Source of the DNA: Aurelia coerulea
Taxonomy: Eukaryota; Cnidaria; Scyphozoa; Semaeostomeae; Ulmaridae
DNA: 64,000 nt
Direction of reading: 5' to 3'
Assembly (NCBI GenBank): GCA_039566865.1
Contig: CM076962.1
Coordinates: 9,914,743-9,978,742, forward strand
A program made the position numbers and the translations under genes. Shown here piece by piece: positions 12,501 through 27,500 of the stretch. The notes below the pieces were generated by a model. That model did no database searches. It was not told the DNA's origin and worked only from the letters and a program-made list of their open reading frames with translations. Position 1 is the stretch's first letter. Each line of letters begins with the position of its first letter.

Positions 12501-15500
12501 AATTTCATCATTTTGCAACAAAAAGGTTCTAAATTGATTCTTACTACTTGCAGCAAAAGTTATGATGTAGTTTGTGTGACAACAAACTTCTTGTATGCAT
12601 GTTGCACAACTTCTTGTCGCGTGTTAGTTTCTGTGACTGCTGAGATGCGTTTCTCGCCATACTGTATGAACTTTTGTTCCTTTGTACATGTGAATTTTCA
12701 TTGTTATAAGTAGTGTGCCTATGTTAGATGAAATAAAGACAGACAAGATCACAGTTTATATGCTTGTAACCACTGCACGAGCCCAATCCTTTTGATGCGT
12801 TTCTGTAAGACCACAATTCTATTCATATACTGTATTAAACTAAAGGAGAATTTTGAAAATTGACACAAGGGTCGCAAAAGGACATGTAAGCACACAATTA
12901 TAGCATAGGTTCCAAATCTTTGAAAAGGCTAGTGTAAAATTCAGTGACCTATTTCTTTAAAGTGAATGACTTCAAAGAAAGTTTTGCTATTTATCTATAA
13001 TTCTAACATTGGACTTTTCAGAAATCTTCAATATTTTCAGAATTAGCGTACTTTTCTCCTTTTTGAAGAATTTGAGAAAAATTTTCAAAAAAAACTTAAA
13101 ACTATCGTAATTTCTGAACTATTTGACGCAACATGAAATAATTTCAAAGAAAACCATAGTAAGAGTTGAATTGTACTTAAGATAAGCTGCAATCTTGAAA
13201 AATATTCAAAATTATTGAAAAGTCCAATGGTAGAATTAAAGTTAAGTAACTAAAGTTTGTTTCAAGTCACTCAATCAGAAGAAATAGATCACAGAATTTT
13301 ACACCCACCTTTTTATGCTGAGTTAAAGTTTTGGAACCTATGCTCACAATTACTTTATATCTCAGCAAGTTGGTTGGGCTTTCTGCAAGATAGTTTCATT
13401 TGCTCAAAGTTCATAAGTTTAAATTGAAGAAAGAACAAATAAAACCAAATTTTTTCTTTCTGCTATAATTCATCATATGATCATGAACTCATTATTTTGA
13501 TATCATCAATGTTTTATCATCATCTGTTTCTGCCAGCAATCCTTCTGTCTCTCCCACAACCTCTTCCTCTGAATCCTGTAAATAAGGATTGATAAGTAAT
13601 TTTAAACCCTTAGTCAAAGCTCAAATCTTGTTTCTCAGATGCTAGCAAGGTTTTAATACATTTCTGAGGGTTGGCAAATTTTCTTATATGGTAATGCTTT
13701 TCTCATACTGATGATCCTTTCCAATTTCCCCTCTCTAAAATGTCTTTTGTTGTTATACCCCTCTAAGAAACTTTGGAGGAACTTGCAGCTCACAATGAAT
13801 GTGATTTAAATGTTTCTGTATCAATGCCAGCTTTACTCAAGAGAGATGTTCTCCATCTGGTCAAAGAAGACTTTGAAATAGGCTTATGTGATTGGTTTAC
13901 ACTTTACACTGAGCCAAAAATGGTCCTGATCTTCCCCAGATAGCTTTTCTCTCCAGGACTTTGTCATGTTAATGTATGAATCTATGGACGTGACAGGACA
14001 AAGGGTTTTGTCCTGTGGAAATGCACAAAATATAACTGGTGGTTGGTTTTGCCTTGTTTTGAATGTATGGCATTACGTGAAGGTGGTCGATTTGATATCA
14101 ATCATTAATTTTACATGTATTAGAAATTTTAAAATCATGAAGTTCAGATCCTCTGCAAATTGCAGCGAGTCCAAGGAAGGTTATCACTTTCTGTGAGAGC
14201 TGCATAGATGATAAGTTGTTGTTCTCTGACAAACTGCCTTTTATCAATGGGGTAGCCAGGGTTCTGTCTTTGGGAGGGGCAACAGCGAGCGAAGCGAGCA
14301 AAAATGGGTTTATGGGGGGCTTGCCCCCAGGAAAATTTTTCAGAAAAAAAGCAACATAATAACATAATATTCAGGAAAACAAAAACAGCCTAGCCTAGGC
14401 CCGAAGGTGACTACTCACAATAAACCTGCTTGAAACTGGAAAATTGTAACAAAATAGAACAAAATGACTAGCACCTTCGGTTAGAATAAGGTTTCACTGA
14501 GTGAAATCGACCAAGAAACTCAACGGGTAACTGTGCATTTTGCAGAAAATTGAATGCCGCTATCGGATTGCTGTGATCAGCGATTTGGCCTATACATTGC
14601 AATAGGAAAACGCATAGGCCCGAAGGTGACTACTCACAATAAACCTGCTTGAAACTGGAAAATTGTAACAAAATAAAACAAAATGAGTAGCACCTTCAGT
14701 TAGAATAAGGTTTCACTGAGTGAAATCGACCAAGAAACTCAACGGGTAACTGTGCATTTTGCAGAAAATTGAATGCCGCTATCGGATTGCTGTGATCAGC
14801 GATTTGGCCTATACATTTCAATAGGAAAACGCATAGGCCCGAAGGTGACTACTCACAATAAACCTGCTTGAAACTGGAAAATTGTAACAAAATAAAACAA
14901 AATGATTAGCACCTTCGGTTAGAATAAGGTTTCACTGAGTGAAATCGACCAAGAAACTCAACGGGTAATACTGCATGTTAGAAAGAAATAAAAGCCGCTC
15001 TTGTTGGACTGGACTGAATCACATGACATTTAGGCACACCTTCCCCAGTAAAAATTATTCTTGCAGCTATCGCCCTGGAATGATTGCTGCAACAGTTGCT
15101 GAAATATGAAGATAAAATGTTACTGAAGAAGTAATGGATAGAATCACATACCTAAGTCAGCCAAGATTGTGAAGAATAATGTTTTACTCCAAAGTCATCG
15201 CTCCAGATCCACGTCTGCCACGATGCAAGTTTCAATCAAAAAAGAGCGCGCCTCGCTTCGAATTTGCATCAAACATAGGAACAATGCGCAGCACTGGCCG
15301 TTTCCCCTCCCGCGCCTTCGGCGCTCCCTGATCCATACCATCTTTAATAAAAAAGTTAGCTTGTTTGTAGTGTAGCTACCTTAGCGATTGCTAACCCAGC
15401 TCTGCGTACAGTTTCTCTTGCGAATTTCCTTTCAATATTCCTGTTACAGCCAGGGCAGCAGAATACTGAACAGACTTGAGCTTTTCCATTGCATTTGCCA

Positions 15501-18500
15501 TCAAATTCGCATAATTTTGTCTGAGTATGGTAGATAACATCGTCGTCTAGATGGGGACGAATATATAACTTATAATGACGGACGGGGGGTTCTTGGCCAA
15601 ATTTTGGGTAGGGGTCTACCGTGAGCATCTTCAAAAGGGTACCGTTGGCTAGACTAATTTTTAATAAGTCCAAAATCAATGAAAAATAAACCTTTTATAT
15701 ATGGAGGTGTATCGCTGTAAATTAATATATCTTTAATTTTGACGTATTCCGCTCTTTTTATTGTAAATTTTGTAGTATATAATTCTTTAATTTTGTAAGT
15801 AATTTTTTGCAGGGCCAATTGTAAAACAGTATTTATACTGAATTTGTACCCTGGGTAAACAATTTTAAAATGAAAATGAAATACGAAAATGGTACCCTTG
15901 GCTAGACCAATTTTGACCATTTTCTCGACCAATATTGTTAAATTTGTGCCAAATATGATGTCATGACCGTTTGCTAGACCAATATTGTCAAAAATGATAC
16001 CCTTGGCTAGACCGTTGCTGGCCAAAATTGGAAAAAAGGATACCCTTGGCAAGACAAGAAGTCCGAAAACGTATACCCTTAGTCGAGGCACATCCCCAGG
16101 TACCTTTACTGTTGAAGAACCCCCCCCCCCGTGCTTATAACGGGTGAATAGAAGCTTTTAAAAGCTGGTAAAAGTCTTGGAGGGTCATTCTTTGATTATT
16201 CCAGATAGCAATAGTGTTCGGCAATGCGACAAAGTTGGATTCATTCGATTTTACTGCGTACACCGCATCACACCATAAGAAATCGCCTCTAATATTGTAT
16301 GAATTCGGCTCTATAGGCTATGGTAGGCACAGATTGCATCAAGTTTCCCTTCTATCTTCAGCTGAAAGAATCTCTGTCGAAAATATAAGATTTGATAAAG
16401 CTTGGAACAACAGCATGGCCGTTAGAGGTTCAGCAAAGTTTGATAGCTTCTATGATAACCTGGAAATCAACGTAAGTGTAAATAATGTCACTTTATGATA
16501 ACAAGAGTTAATTTTTGATAAACAGTCAATTGCTTTCGATCGACAAGCCAGCGCAAAGCGATTAATGATTATCAATTAGCATTTAGATACAATTTAATTT
16601 TTCAGTTGACTAATCAAGCCACGACTGTAAACAAAGCATACCATTAGAGACGCCAGGAAACCTGGATGGTTAGCTTCGTCGTTGCGCATGCGTGATGAGG
16701 TTGTCAACAAAAGTTGCCAGAATGCACCAAAAGAAAAGTAATTCATTGAAATAACTGCATCGAGAATCTTAGGATCAAATGATTCGCACAAAGTGATGTA
16801 TTTTGAATTACACAAAAATATGAGAGAATTGAATTACTTCAGCTTTGCGATCCCAACCTGTAGCCTCCACACCAGCTAATGTTTGGACAATTGGGCAGCA
16901 TCTGTCTTGATATGTCCTCTTTGATCAATAAATGCGAGTGTCTTCTCTCAATAGCCCTTCTTTGCATGCAAAACATTGAGTAGCTACCGCGTTCTACAGT
17001 TTTCTTTGCTTAAATCACCTTTGTCATTTGCAGTCTTCGATCAGAAAAATAATGGACTTAGAAACTATTGATACTTCTTGCTGTACAGATATAAGTCTTT
17101 TCTAGCTTTAGAAAATCTATAATAATTTATCGTTGAATGATTCAGTGAGTAGAACCATATCAGGGTTTGTCAGTCCTTTGGATCTCTTATATCTCTTTCA
17201 CTTCTTACCCTGACCTTAGACTCAGTAGACGAGTCCTTCTTTCGTTCATTTTTCCCAAATGATACCCCCCCCCCCCCAACAACACCCATTCTGCTTCAAC
17301 GAAGCGCTTTAAGTTTCGCTTTAAGTTTCAACGAAGTGCTTCCGCTTTGAGTTTCAGCAGAATCACTATAGCAGTAAATAACAATTTAATTAAATGGAGC
17401 AAAGCATAAAAGAATGTCATCAGTCTAACCCTGACCATCCTCCCGATGACTGTATAAATTTCTCTCCGACCCGGGCATTTAAACCCAATTTGAGCTTTCA
17501 CATTATACAGTTACAACATAATTTCATTGCCCGGCACCGGGCATTGGGAAAAGATTTTGCTCCGCCCTCAGAGATTTGGACAAGTAATTGTTATTGACCT
17601 CCAAGCAGCCTGGGGACACAGTTAGGGTGGAATTGAGCGAGACATTAATGCGGTAACTGCAAATAACGATAAAAATGGCTACAAATCTCTACTATTCATA
17701 AGCTGATGGGAACATAAAATATGAAGGAGGGGTTCGGTCCGATAAAAAGTCCATTATTTATGAAAATATTTCTCAATTTAAGGCACATTTTGTAAGAATA
17801 TGGCTGGTTTTGTAACTCTTTTCAATGGGAGAGGGTGTAGTCATTTATCTACACCTGCATCCATCACTTATGCTTTTTGTGAATGAATCATTCCGACAGG
17901 CAACAATACTCAGTAATCGTAAGCATAGGTTCAAAATCTTTAACTCGGCGTAAAAAGGTGGGCGTAAAATTCTATGACTTATTTCTTCTGATTGAATCAC
18001 TACTTGAAAGAAACTTTGGATACTTATCTATAATTCTACCGTTGGACTTTTCAGAAATTTTGAATATTTTGTTAAATTACAGTATATTTTACGTTTCAAC
18101 TCATTTGAGGATGTGACATCATCATATTTCTAATTCATAAACCAAAAGAGTGATACAGTTTTGCTTAATACCATATTGTAGACATCCATAAATTATGGTT
18201 TTCTTCGAAATTATTTCATGTTGCATCAAGCAGTTTAGAAACTAGATTGTGTTAAGTTTTTTTGAACATTTTTCTTAAATTCTTGAAAAGGAAGAAAAAT
18301 ACTCTAATTCCGACAATATTGAAGATTTCAGCACAGTCCAACGGTAGAATTATAGAGAAATAGCTAAAGTTCTATTGAAGTCATTCAGTTCGAAAATTGG
18401 TCATTGAATTTTACACCAGCCTTTTTATTCCTATTACTACATAGGGGGGGGGGGGAGCACAAAGTTCCCGCGGCAAATTTTATGCGCAAATGGCCAAATT

Positions 18501-21500
18501 TTGTTTTGTTAATCGTTATGAATAATTTTAAGGCATTTTAAAGTATTTGCATCAAGGGTGTTAGGACACGGATATTTTGATTACGTATTTATTTATCTTG
18601 TTTTGATCTTCGTCTTGTTTTCTTGTCTTGCTTTCTTCTCTGTTCTGTTTCCTTTTGCTGATGTAAATGCCACGTTTTATTTGAATATATCTTCCTTGTA
18701 TTTCTGTGTCTTAGCGCACCTTCGTACTGCGAAGGCCCGCTAAGACACAGGAATACAAGGAAGATATATTCAAATAACACGTGGCATTTACATCAGCAAA
18801 AGGAAACAGAACAGAGAAGAAAGCAAGACAAGAAAACAAGACGAAGATCAAAACAAGATAAATAAATACGTAATCAAAATATCCGTGTTCTAACACCCTT
18901 GTTTGCATCAGTAATTAGGGGCTGAAATGAAGCAATGAAAAACTGATGTAAATAAATGATGAATATATGATGCAAATAATTAGCTTAAATTGATATAATT
19001 TTGCAGATTTTTACTCATTGATGCTTTGTGATACATTTTAGTAGCATTATGAAAGCAATTATCAAATACAAGCTTATAATAATAATAGAATATTGTCCCC
19101 TTGACCCATGACTCAAGTTGGGAACCACCAAACTACAAATCGTTGTATTGTTGCATACAGATTTCATAAATGGAAACGCTAAGAAAAAGCCTTATTAGGA
19201 GGAGCTAGAGCCTCATATTTGCAATATTGACAAAGTTAGGGTGAGTGCCTCCCCCCCCGGTACTACAATGGTCCAAAAGCCCAGTATTTATAGGGTTAAA
19301 GATTTGGAACATATGTTGGGAACGTAGAGTTACCAACTATTGTCGGTTAAAAATATAGATCAGCTTCATGAACATTTTGATTATATTTTAGACAAGAAGA
19401 ATTTTTCGTCACTCAGATGTGAACTCAACCTATCTCTTCAGCGTCATAGATTCACTAAGGTGAGTTTTCATCTCTATTTCGCAGTTTTTTCTAAAGAAAC
19501 TGCACCTTTTTTGATCTGCCATTTCAGTCTGTAATTTTACAGGAATATTTAAAAAAGTACTTAGTTATGCACATATAATAGATATGCAGCAATCCGTGAC
19601 ATAATGTGTTGATAAATAGTTGAATTTCCCCCATTCCTTTGACCTCACTGCCAAAATACAGTCAAAAGTTCAATCCCCCCCCCCCCCCCGTTTCCATGTT
19701 AGACACTCATTATCAATAGTCATGTCAGGTATCAGAGTTTAGGATTCTTCCAGAAAGACATTGAACTGTGGGAGAAGGGAATCGTTAAACTGAAAAGCTT
19801 GAAATTTTCCTATAAATTCTCAACACTTATGGTGAGGAGTGCAGCTTGTAGGTTAGTTGAAATTGAAGCAGATTGCATGATACTGCACAATATTCGACGC
19901 CCCCCCCCCCCCCACCTAATCCTGAGTTAATCGTAGGACATTCTTACGGATTTGTTCCATATACATAGTTTCACATGTAGGAAAGAATGTTATCTCATAC
20001 TGGTGTGGCAAAGGTTCTTGCTTTCGACAGACCACACAAAGTTGCTACCAACCGATTTTGAAAAATGATGACCAACATTGAACGGTACTTTGAGCAGTTT
20101 GCGGACCATTCTTCAGATTCCTTGTGAAACATAAGCAATTTGTTGACAGTTCATTACCTGGAATCAGCCTATGTGGATCGAACATAATTGCTGAAATTGT
20201 TTAAGCAATTAACCGAGTAGATTAATGAGATAAATCTTTGAAATAGCTTTGAAATTCAAGAATGGATTAACCATGATCTCTTACAAGAGCGGTCACTTGC
20301 TCAAATCCAGCAATACTTAACCCTATTCGTAACCAAACTTTGCTGCGTTACGCTAAAACGACAAGAGATATAACCACCAGTTTTGGTGACTTTTACTCAA
20401 ACTTCATAGGAAATTAAATTCTTAACATTTCATTGTTCTACCTCTGATCATGTGACCACAGTAATACCATATTTGGAAAGTAGTCAACAAAAAAGCTTAA
20501 AATGTCTGCAGTTTTTGTGTCGTTTGCCCGATCGATCTCAAACTTGCACCATTCGATTGCATTCGATGAATACTTTCATTTGATGTATAAATGTCTCATA
20601 TTTTCTGATGTCAGCAAAATCTAATATCTATGACGTCATTCACATTTATGACGTCATTGTTCTAATAAAGAGGTGTAAAATATAAATATTTTTCGTCTAA
20701 TTTGCTTCACCTTATTAATTTGATTCATTTTGAGTCTATATTTACCAGATAAAAGGACAGGACTGGCAAAAACCTGCGATGAAAATAAATGCATGCAACA
20801 AAAGGCTAATTTAAAGCTAATTGTGCTAAAAGTAGAAACTAAGAAATTTTGGAAAGTATATAATTTTGAATCATAACATGTTTTCTACTATTTGAAACAA
20901 ATTTGGAGAAACTCGGTTGAGTGGTTGATTAAATAGAATTTTTCTGGTCAAGAAGGTATAAATTTGCCAATTTTCCTCAGTCTTTCAGTTGCCTAGCAAC
21001 GAATCAAGTGATTTATTAATTTTCATTGTTATATTTGAATGGACAATTGTCTAAAGAACAATTGGAGTAAGTCTTATTGTCATTTCCTTTGTAGTTTTGG
21101 AGAAAAAGAAGGGGATGAAAAACGCCCCCCCCCCCCCAATGCAAAGTACCAAAAAATCGCCCAGTACAAGTAGGGTTAAGATAGAAGAGCTCTATTTCTT
21201 ATGATTTTGATGAAATTGACATGTTTGGTTTGTCTTTTAAGTTAAGACTTCAACGCTCATTTCTTATAACTGTGATCATTATGCTTGAATAGATTTAAGC
21301 AGTTTCCAAATAATAAATTAATCATGAATTTGTTTCTGTATACACCATCTGAAAATGTACAATTTAACAAAAACATATTTGCAGAGACATGAAATTATTA
21401 TCCCTCGGAAAATTTTAAGAAACTTGATAAATATGATTTTAGATTTTGGTAGGAGATGAAATCCCCAGAATGTACATAGTGTAATTTCATCAAACGTGAG

Positions 21501-24500
21501 AGCTCTTTTCTGGCTCACCCTGCTCTAAAATGTCTGATTCTTCAGATATGATTCGTGCACCAAAGTGATATCTGATAGGCTAGAGTTTGACTGCAAGTGG
21601 CTTGAGCCACTTTTATATGCTTACAGTTGCAATAGGTTTCGTAGACTCTTTTTTCCTCACTTTTTTTGTTTGCACTATCAAAATTCAAAAATCGACCCAT
21701 TGCATCGTATATTTGCTTGAAACAGCTGTAATTCAAGAAAATAAAGTAAAAATAAAAAAGGGCAGATATAGTACAGTGTTTTGCATGAAATGAAAGCCTG
21801 GATGTATATCTTTGAATTAAAACAAACCTGGATGTAATCGGTTGATTATTGGACAGAGATATGGTAGTTTGAAAATATCCGTTTGCTCGACTTCTAAGAA
21901 CAAGAGACCGGAAATTGTAATGTAAACAATGTATCGCAATTTTGCTGAACTTTGAACAGAGATATCTTCGTAATCCTAAGTCCGATTTAAAATAATTTTT
22001 CTTTCTCTAAAAGTCTCATGCCTCTTCTTTCTTTCTGTGTGACTTGTTGTTCGATTATACAATTTTCGTATTTTGGTATTTATTCCATGGCCTGGATCAC
22101 TGTGCAAAAGAATTTAACGTTCTGTTTTAGATTTTATTTTCCAAAATATTGCAACTAGGAGGAGGGAAAGTATCGTTACCATCAAATTGGATTCTCAAAT
22201 CACGCGTCAAATCTTTCAGTAGGGCACAGGGAAACCCGCTAATCTTCCAATTTCACGCTTATAAGCCAATGATATCGCCGTATTCCGATAACATGACTGA
22301 GAATAAGGTTTTCGAGATAACTTTTCGAGTACCTTCACGAAAATAAAAATGGATATTCGACTAATAAAGATACAGAGCTGGTTTTACCACGAATCGATTC
22401 GAGAGGCCCCTCTCCACATTTGTTTTCTGCATTTGGTTAAAATCTCATCAGGGATCAGCGTTGCATCGAATTTCATTCCTTCAAAAATTGGCCTATGTTC
22501 AAGAATTCTTCAGGAACGCTACAAATAAGATATAGCTTTCAAAATTTCACATGTTACGTTAATTATGTCCAGGTATAATATGAAAATATTTGTTTGTGTG
22601 ATTTTTGAAAATCCTAAAAGAATTAAAGCTATTTGCTTCGAAGAAAGCTAATGGGCCTACCTCCACTCGCAGGAGAATCCCAGTAATCGGCATTAAATCA
22701 CTCTTTCGCAAAAATAACCAGCGGATACATTTACGAAAGACTTCACCACAAATCTAATTTCTTTCCACCATTTTATCATCGATATTTTCGATAAATGTGA
22801 TAAGAGTTTACAGCCTCTGCAGCAAACCGTCCAACTACCGTCGATTCAAAATTCTCTTGTTGCAAACACACGGAAAGCTTGCATAAAACAAAAGGTTATG
22901 TAAGGCTCAGGTCTCCCATATGACACAGCAAATTGATACTTTTAATGATAGATTGTACACCTTTGAGAATAGATTGCAGTGGAAATTTCTTTACATGAAT
23001 TATGTATTTTTCCTATGTGAGAAAGCAGTTTCGAGCAATTTGCCAAGTAGTTCTCTTAACCCCGGCTCTGTGTACAGTGAACTAGGCAGAGCAGTCGCCA
23101 AAGAAAGCTCTTTTGTGAGACAATGGAAGCATATTTAAAACATTTTTGCTGGATAAACTAACCCAAACACATAATGTCAAAACCGAGAGGCATTTCACTC
23201 CCAAAATCTTGTATACCTTTGGCAAAAATCCTTTTGTTTTCAAGAGAAATAAATAAAAAATCTCTAAAAATCCTTTTGTTTTCAACAAATTTCATACGCT
23301 TTTCGAATGAGTGAAATGCCCCTCAGTCAATACAGCGTTAAAACGTTTGCCCTCAACATACAATCTCTTTTGGATATCCATGTAAAACCTAAAACCTCCA
23401 AAATAGTTTATTTTACCCCTCTTACCCTAGGGTAGAGGTCTACGGGGTAAAGTGGGTCTACTGAGCTTTTTGCTAGAAAAATCCTTCCTCTTTAAATGGA
23501 AGAATGGCTGGCTATTTTTCTTTTAATGTCTGCATAATAAACTGCCTTCTTACATAAAACATTTGTCTTAGATATATCTCCATTCGTTTTATAAAATAGA
23601 TTTACTGAACGGCCTATTGTGCAAGAATTTCAAAGCCCAGGAAAACTTTTTCCTGCCACTGTTGTTTTGCTTTTCTGGTCAATTTAATGACCATGATGTG
23701 AGAGTTTAGTCTTTTACAAATAAAATAACGTTTATTTCGAAGTCATTGACGCCATTGTTCTTTTTATTTTTATTTTTTTACCAGGTGGGGTAATGTGGGT
23801 CTAATGAGAATTCAGCCATAATTCAAATTCAACGAAGCCATGAATTGCTTAAAATTTTCGCACTTATATTCATCTTGCCACGTTGTTTTCAGTCTAAAAT
23901 GTGAAAATGGGTTTCCTATTACCGCAGTTGCTGTCTTGTAACCAATAAATTGGAGTAAACATACTGCAAACATCTTTATTTGACTTTTATTATCGAACTC
24001 GATCACTGACTTGCAAGTCGCAACGATGGTGGATAACAGCATAATGGCCGTAGTTTTATTTTCGTTGCGGGCACGGGATTGCTTGTGATAAAAGGCAAAT
24101 ATTGTGATTTTATTGAATAGAGAATAGTTGGGAAATGTAAGTCCATTAATTTTTTTGATCATTGTCCTTTCATATGCCGATTTTGTATAACTTTTGAAAA
24201 TAGACCCACTTTTCCGCTCGTTGGAAAAAGTGGGCCTATTTTAGTTGCCAAAAGAGAAAATTTTTTTAAAATATTTAACTGCCTTTGTCAGAGCTGAGAT
24301 TTTTTCCAAAGAAAGAAGAAGCACTGAATGTCAATTAAACGAAACTTTTGAAATGTTTTGCATTTTAGTCTTGTTTTACCAGCTATCCATTTTGAGATTT
24401 TGCTCATTTTAGACCCACATTACCCCCACCCTACCCTACTCCTCCATAAAAATCTCGCTTTCTATACCATAACCTAATGCTAAACTTCATATTAGTGTTA

Positions 24501-27500
24501 TTTTTAGGCAGAGGATAAAGGTAGGCACATGGGATCAGTTTGTGGGCACTAGGACACATGATAAAATCAAGCACGAGAGCAGGGGGGCACGGAAAGTTTG
24601 ACGGCACGGGGGCACTGGATGAACTAAGATATGAGGGCATGGGGGCACGAGGGCAGGGGAAATGTGAGCGCATGAGGGCATGGGGTGAAATTAGGCACGG
24701 GAGCACGGGGCACTCAGAGAACGTGATTTATCAGACTCGGAAATATATTTCATATATATTTCATATTTCACTTCATATTTAATTCTTTTAAGGAGGGTTG
24801 TCCCTCAACAAGTTGGTTTTCAAGGGACCCTCCTATAAAAACAATAATTAAAATCTAAGAAAACAAAGTAAAAAGCTGTTTATCAAATTAGATTAAACTA
24901 TACAACCCTTATTGAAAATATTAAACACCTACCGGGTGTCCCAAAAAAAAGTTCCGACGTTTGACAGAGCACATAGAAAAATCTTTATCAGCTGGCAATT
25001 TCTACTCATTCTAGTAACATGCTAGATATTTCAACTTACAGTTTGGCATATCGTAGGAAGAAATTTGTAATCTGAAAATGGAGTTATGAGCTCTAACATT
25101 TCACTTTCATGTTCAAGGCAAAACCAGAGAGATTATTACGCCTTCCTGCTTCGTGATGGTGGGGACTCCCTCGATGAGCAACACAAAAATTGAGTTGGCA
25201 ATTCATTCATTACCTTGACGTCCCGAGGGGGCAGAAATTTTATTCACAAGAGAAAACGGTGCTTTGAATTGAATAGAATTTGGATTCAAATAATGTTTGA
25301 TTGTGTGAATTAACCTAAGGTGTCAAGAATTGAAACAGATAGGTCTCGGGAAAACTGTTTGCTGCTGTTATTGTTGCCTTGTGCCAACTGGGAATTTCAA
25401 ATGGGAATTTTACTTTTTCACGGCACAGAATAGAATAAACTGTCTTTTCTTAACGAAAGAATAGTTTAAATTGCTTTTTCGACCTGCCATATTATGCAAT
25501 AATGCATTTTTCTGTGCACGTCCAGTTCGAATTGAGTGGCAAAGTATGAACTTAGCATTTCCCCCCGAGACCTATTAGATTCGATTTTCAAACCTTACTT
25601 CAAATACGCTCAATGAGCGGAACTCTTCCACGTGTCATCAAGGCAATGAAAGAAAGTGTAAACCTATAGCTTTTGTGTTGCTCATCCGAAGATTCCCCCT
25701 CCACCATGATGATGCAGGAAGGCGTACAAATCTCTCTGGTTTTGCCTTCAACATGAAGATGCGATGTTAGGACTAATAACTCCATCTTCAGATTACTGAA
25801 TTCTTCCTACGATATGCCAAACTGTAAGTTGAAATGTCGAGCATGTGCCTAGAATGAAAAGAAATTGCCATATAACGAACTTTTTTGTCTGCGTTCAATC
25901 AATCAAACGCCGGAATTTTTTTTGGGACACCCGGTATGTACAATAATTTTCAAGATGTACAATCAAAACTAAAGAAAAAAGTCTGTTTATAAATAGTTTT
26001 CTTGAAACTATGCAAAAATGTTGCCTGCAATGACTCGGCTGACAGGCTATTCCATAGTTTGGCACGTCTATAAGAAAAGAGCCTTGAGATGACAGGCAAG
26101 ACTGATATTGATCGATAGTTAGACTTTTCAGTTGTATCTACCTCTTTGAAAATGGGAGGAACTCTAGCAACTTTCCACAAGTCGGGAAAGCGACTTGTTT
26201 CAATGGATGTATTGGAAAAGAAAGCAAGTGAGTCTTCAATAAAAGGCAGCGCAAGCTTCAGAAAGTAGCTAGTGATGTTGTCAGTCCCAAAGCTCTTTGC
26301 TGTCTCAACCACAGCAAATGCATCCCTGAACTCCTGTACTTCGATAGTTCTGAAGTGGAATGTTGCCTTATGTTGTTAATTTCATAGTCACCTGCAAGAA
26401 GGGGATTTGGGGCTGAATCTATTTTCTCAGCAAGATCCTTACCTACTGAGCAAAAGAAACTGTTCATTACATTAGAAATATCTTTTTTATGAACAGTTTT
26501 GGAACCAAACTCTCTAAGACAATCAATATTGCTGGATTTTGATCTCTCATTGAGGAGTTCATTGATTGCCTTCCATGATTCTTTCATGTTACCTTGACAT
26601 GCAGGGATCTTACTAGTATAGTACTGCTTCTTTAGTTGGACGTTTAGGACATTGACCTTGTTACGGACCTGTCTATTTGAGTTCATAAGGAATTCGAACT
26701 TTCTTTTGGCTGCAGCCACTTTTAGTTTATCCCTGGTCTGCATAAGTTTTTGTGAATCCAGTTTTTGTGAGTCTGCATAGGTTTTTGTGAATCCAGGGAC
26801 AGTATCTCTCTGAGACACGCACTTCCGTCATTGGGGCAGGTTTCTCTTCGATAAAAAATAGGTTTGACCAATTGCTTACAAGAACATCTATGTCATCTGT
26901 TTCAAAAAGCATCTGCTCCCAATGCATGTCAGAAGCATCAGCCCGGAATGCTTTTTCGTTAACATTTGTTCATCTTCCGAGCTTTGGTCATTTAATGGCC
27001 TTTTTCCACTGCTCCATTAAATTTTCGAATGCAGTAGATGGCCACCCAATGGTCACTCAAGTAATGGTCATCTCCTTAAGGACATTTCATACACTCCGGA
27101 TTTTACAATGTTTCTGGCATGCGTTGTAGCAATATGGTAAATAATGGAAAAAGTAGTTAGAGTGACCCTAGTTGGTTCCTCGATAAGCTCTTTGAAGTTG
27201 TATAACCCTTAGAGATCAAGCATGTGCTTTGAATTGTTGTCTATGGGATGCTCAGCTTGTTTGCAAAGAGATCACAATTAGTGTTTCCTAAGAGCATTAT
27301 TTCTTTGTCCTCTTTGTCCAAAAAAGAGAGAACTTTTTCCAGGTTATCGAAAGATCCAACAGGGTCACTGGGTGGCCGATACCAGGCGACCTGTTACAGC
27401 TGGTGTTCCTTAGGGTTTAATCCTTTGGCCCCTTTTCTTTCTCGTGTACATAAATGATTTAACTGATAATCTGAGATGTACTGCTGAATTTTGTAATGCT

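Noticed and set aside
23812..24162. 116-codon minus-strand frame as a gene
   Set aside because: It lies inside a TA-flanked MITE, with no recognisable motif and AT-rich composition like its surroundings.
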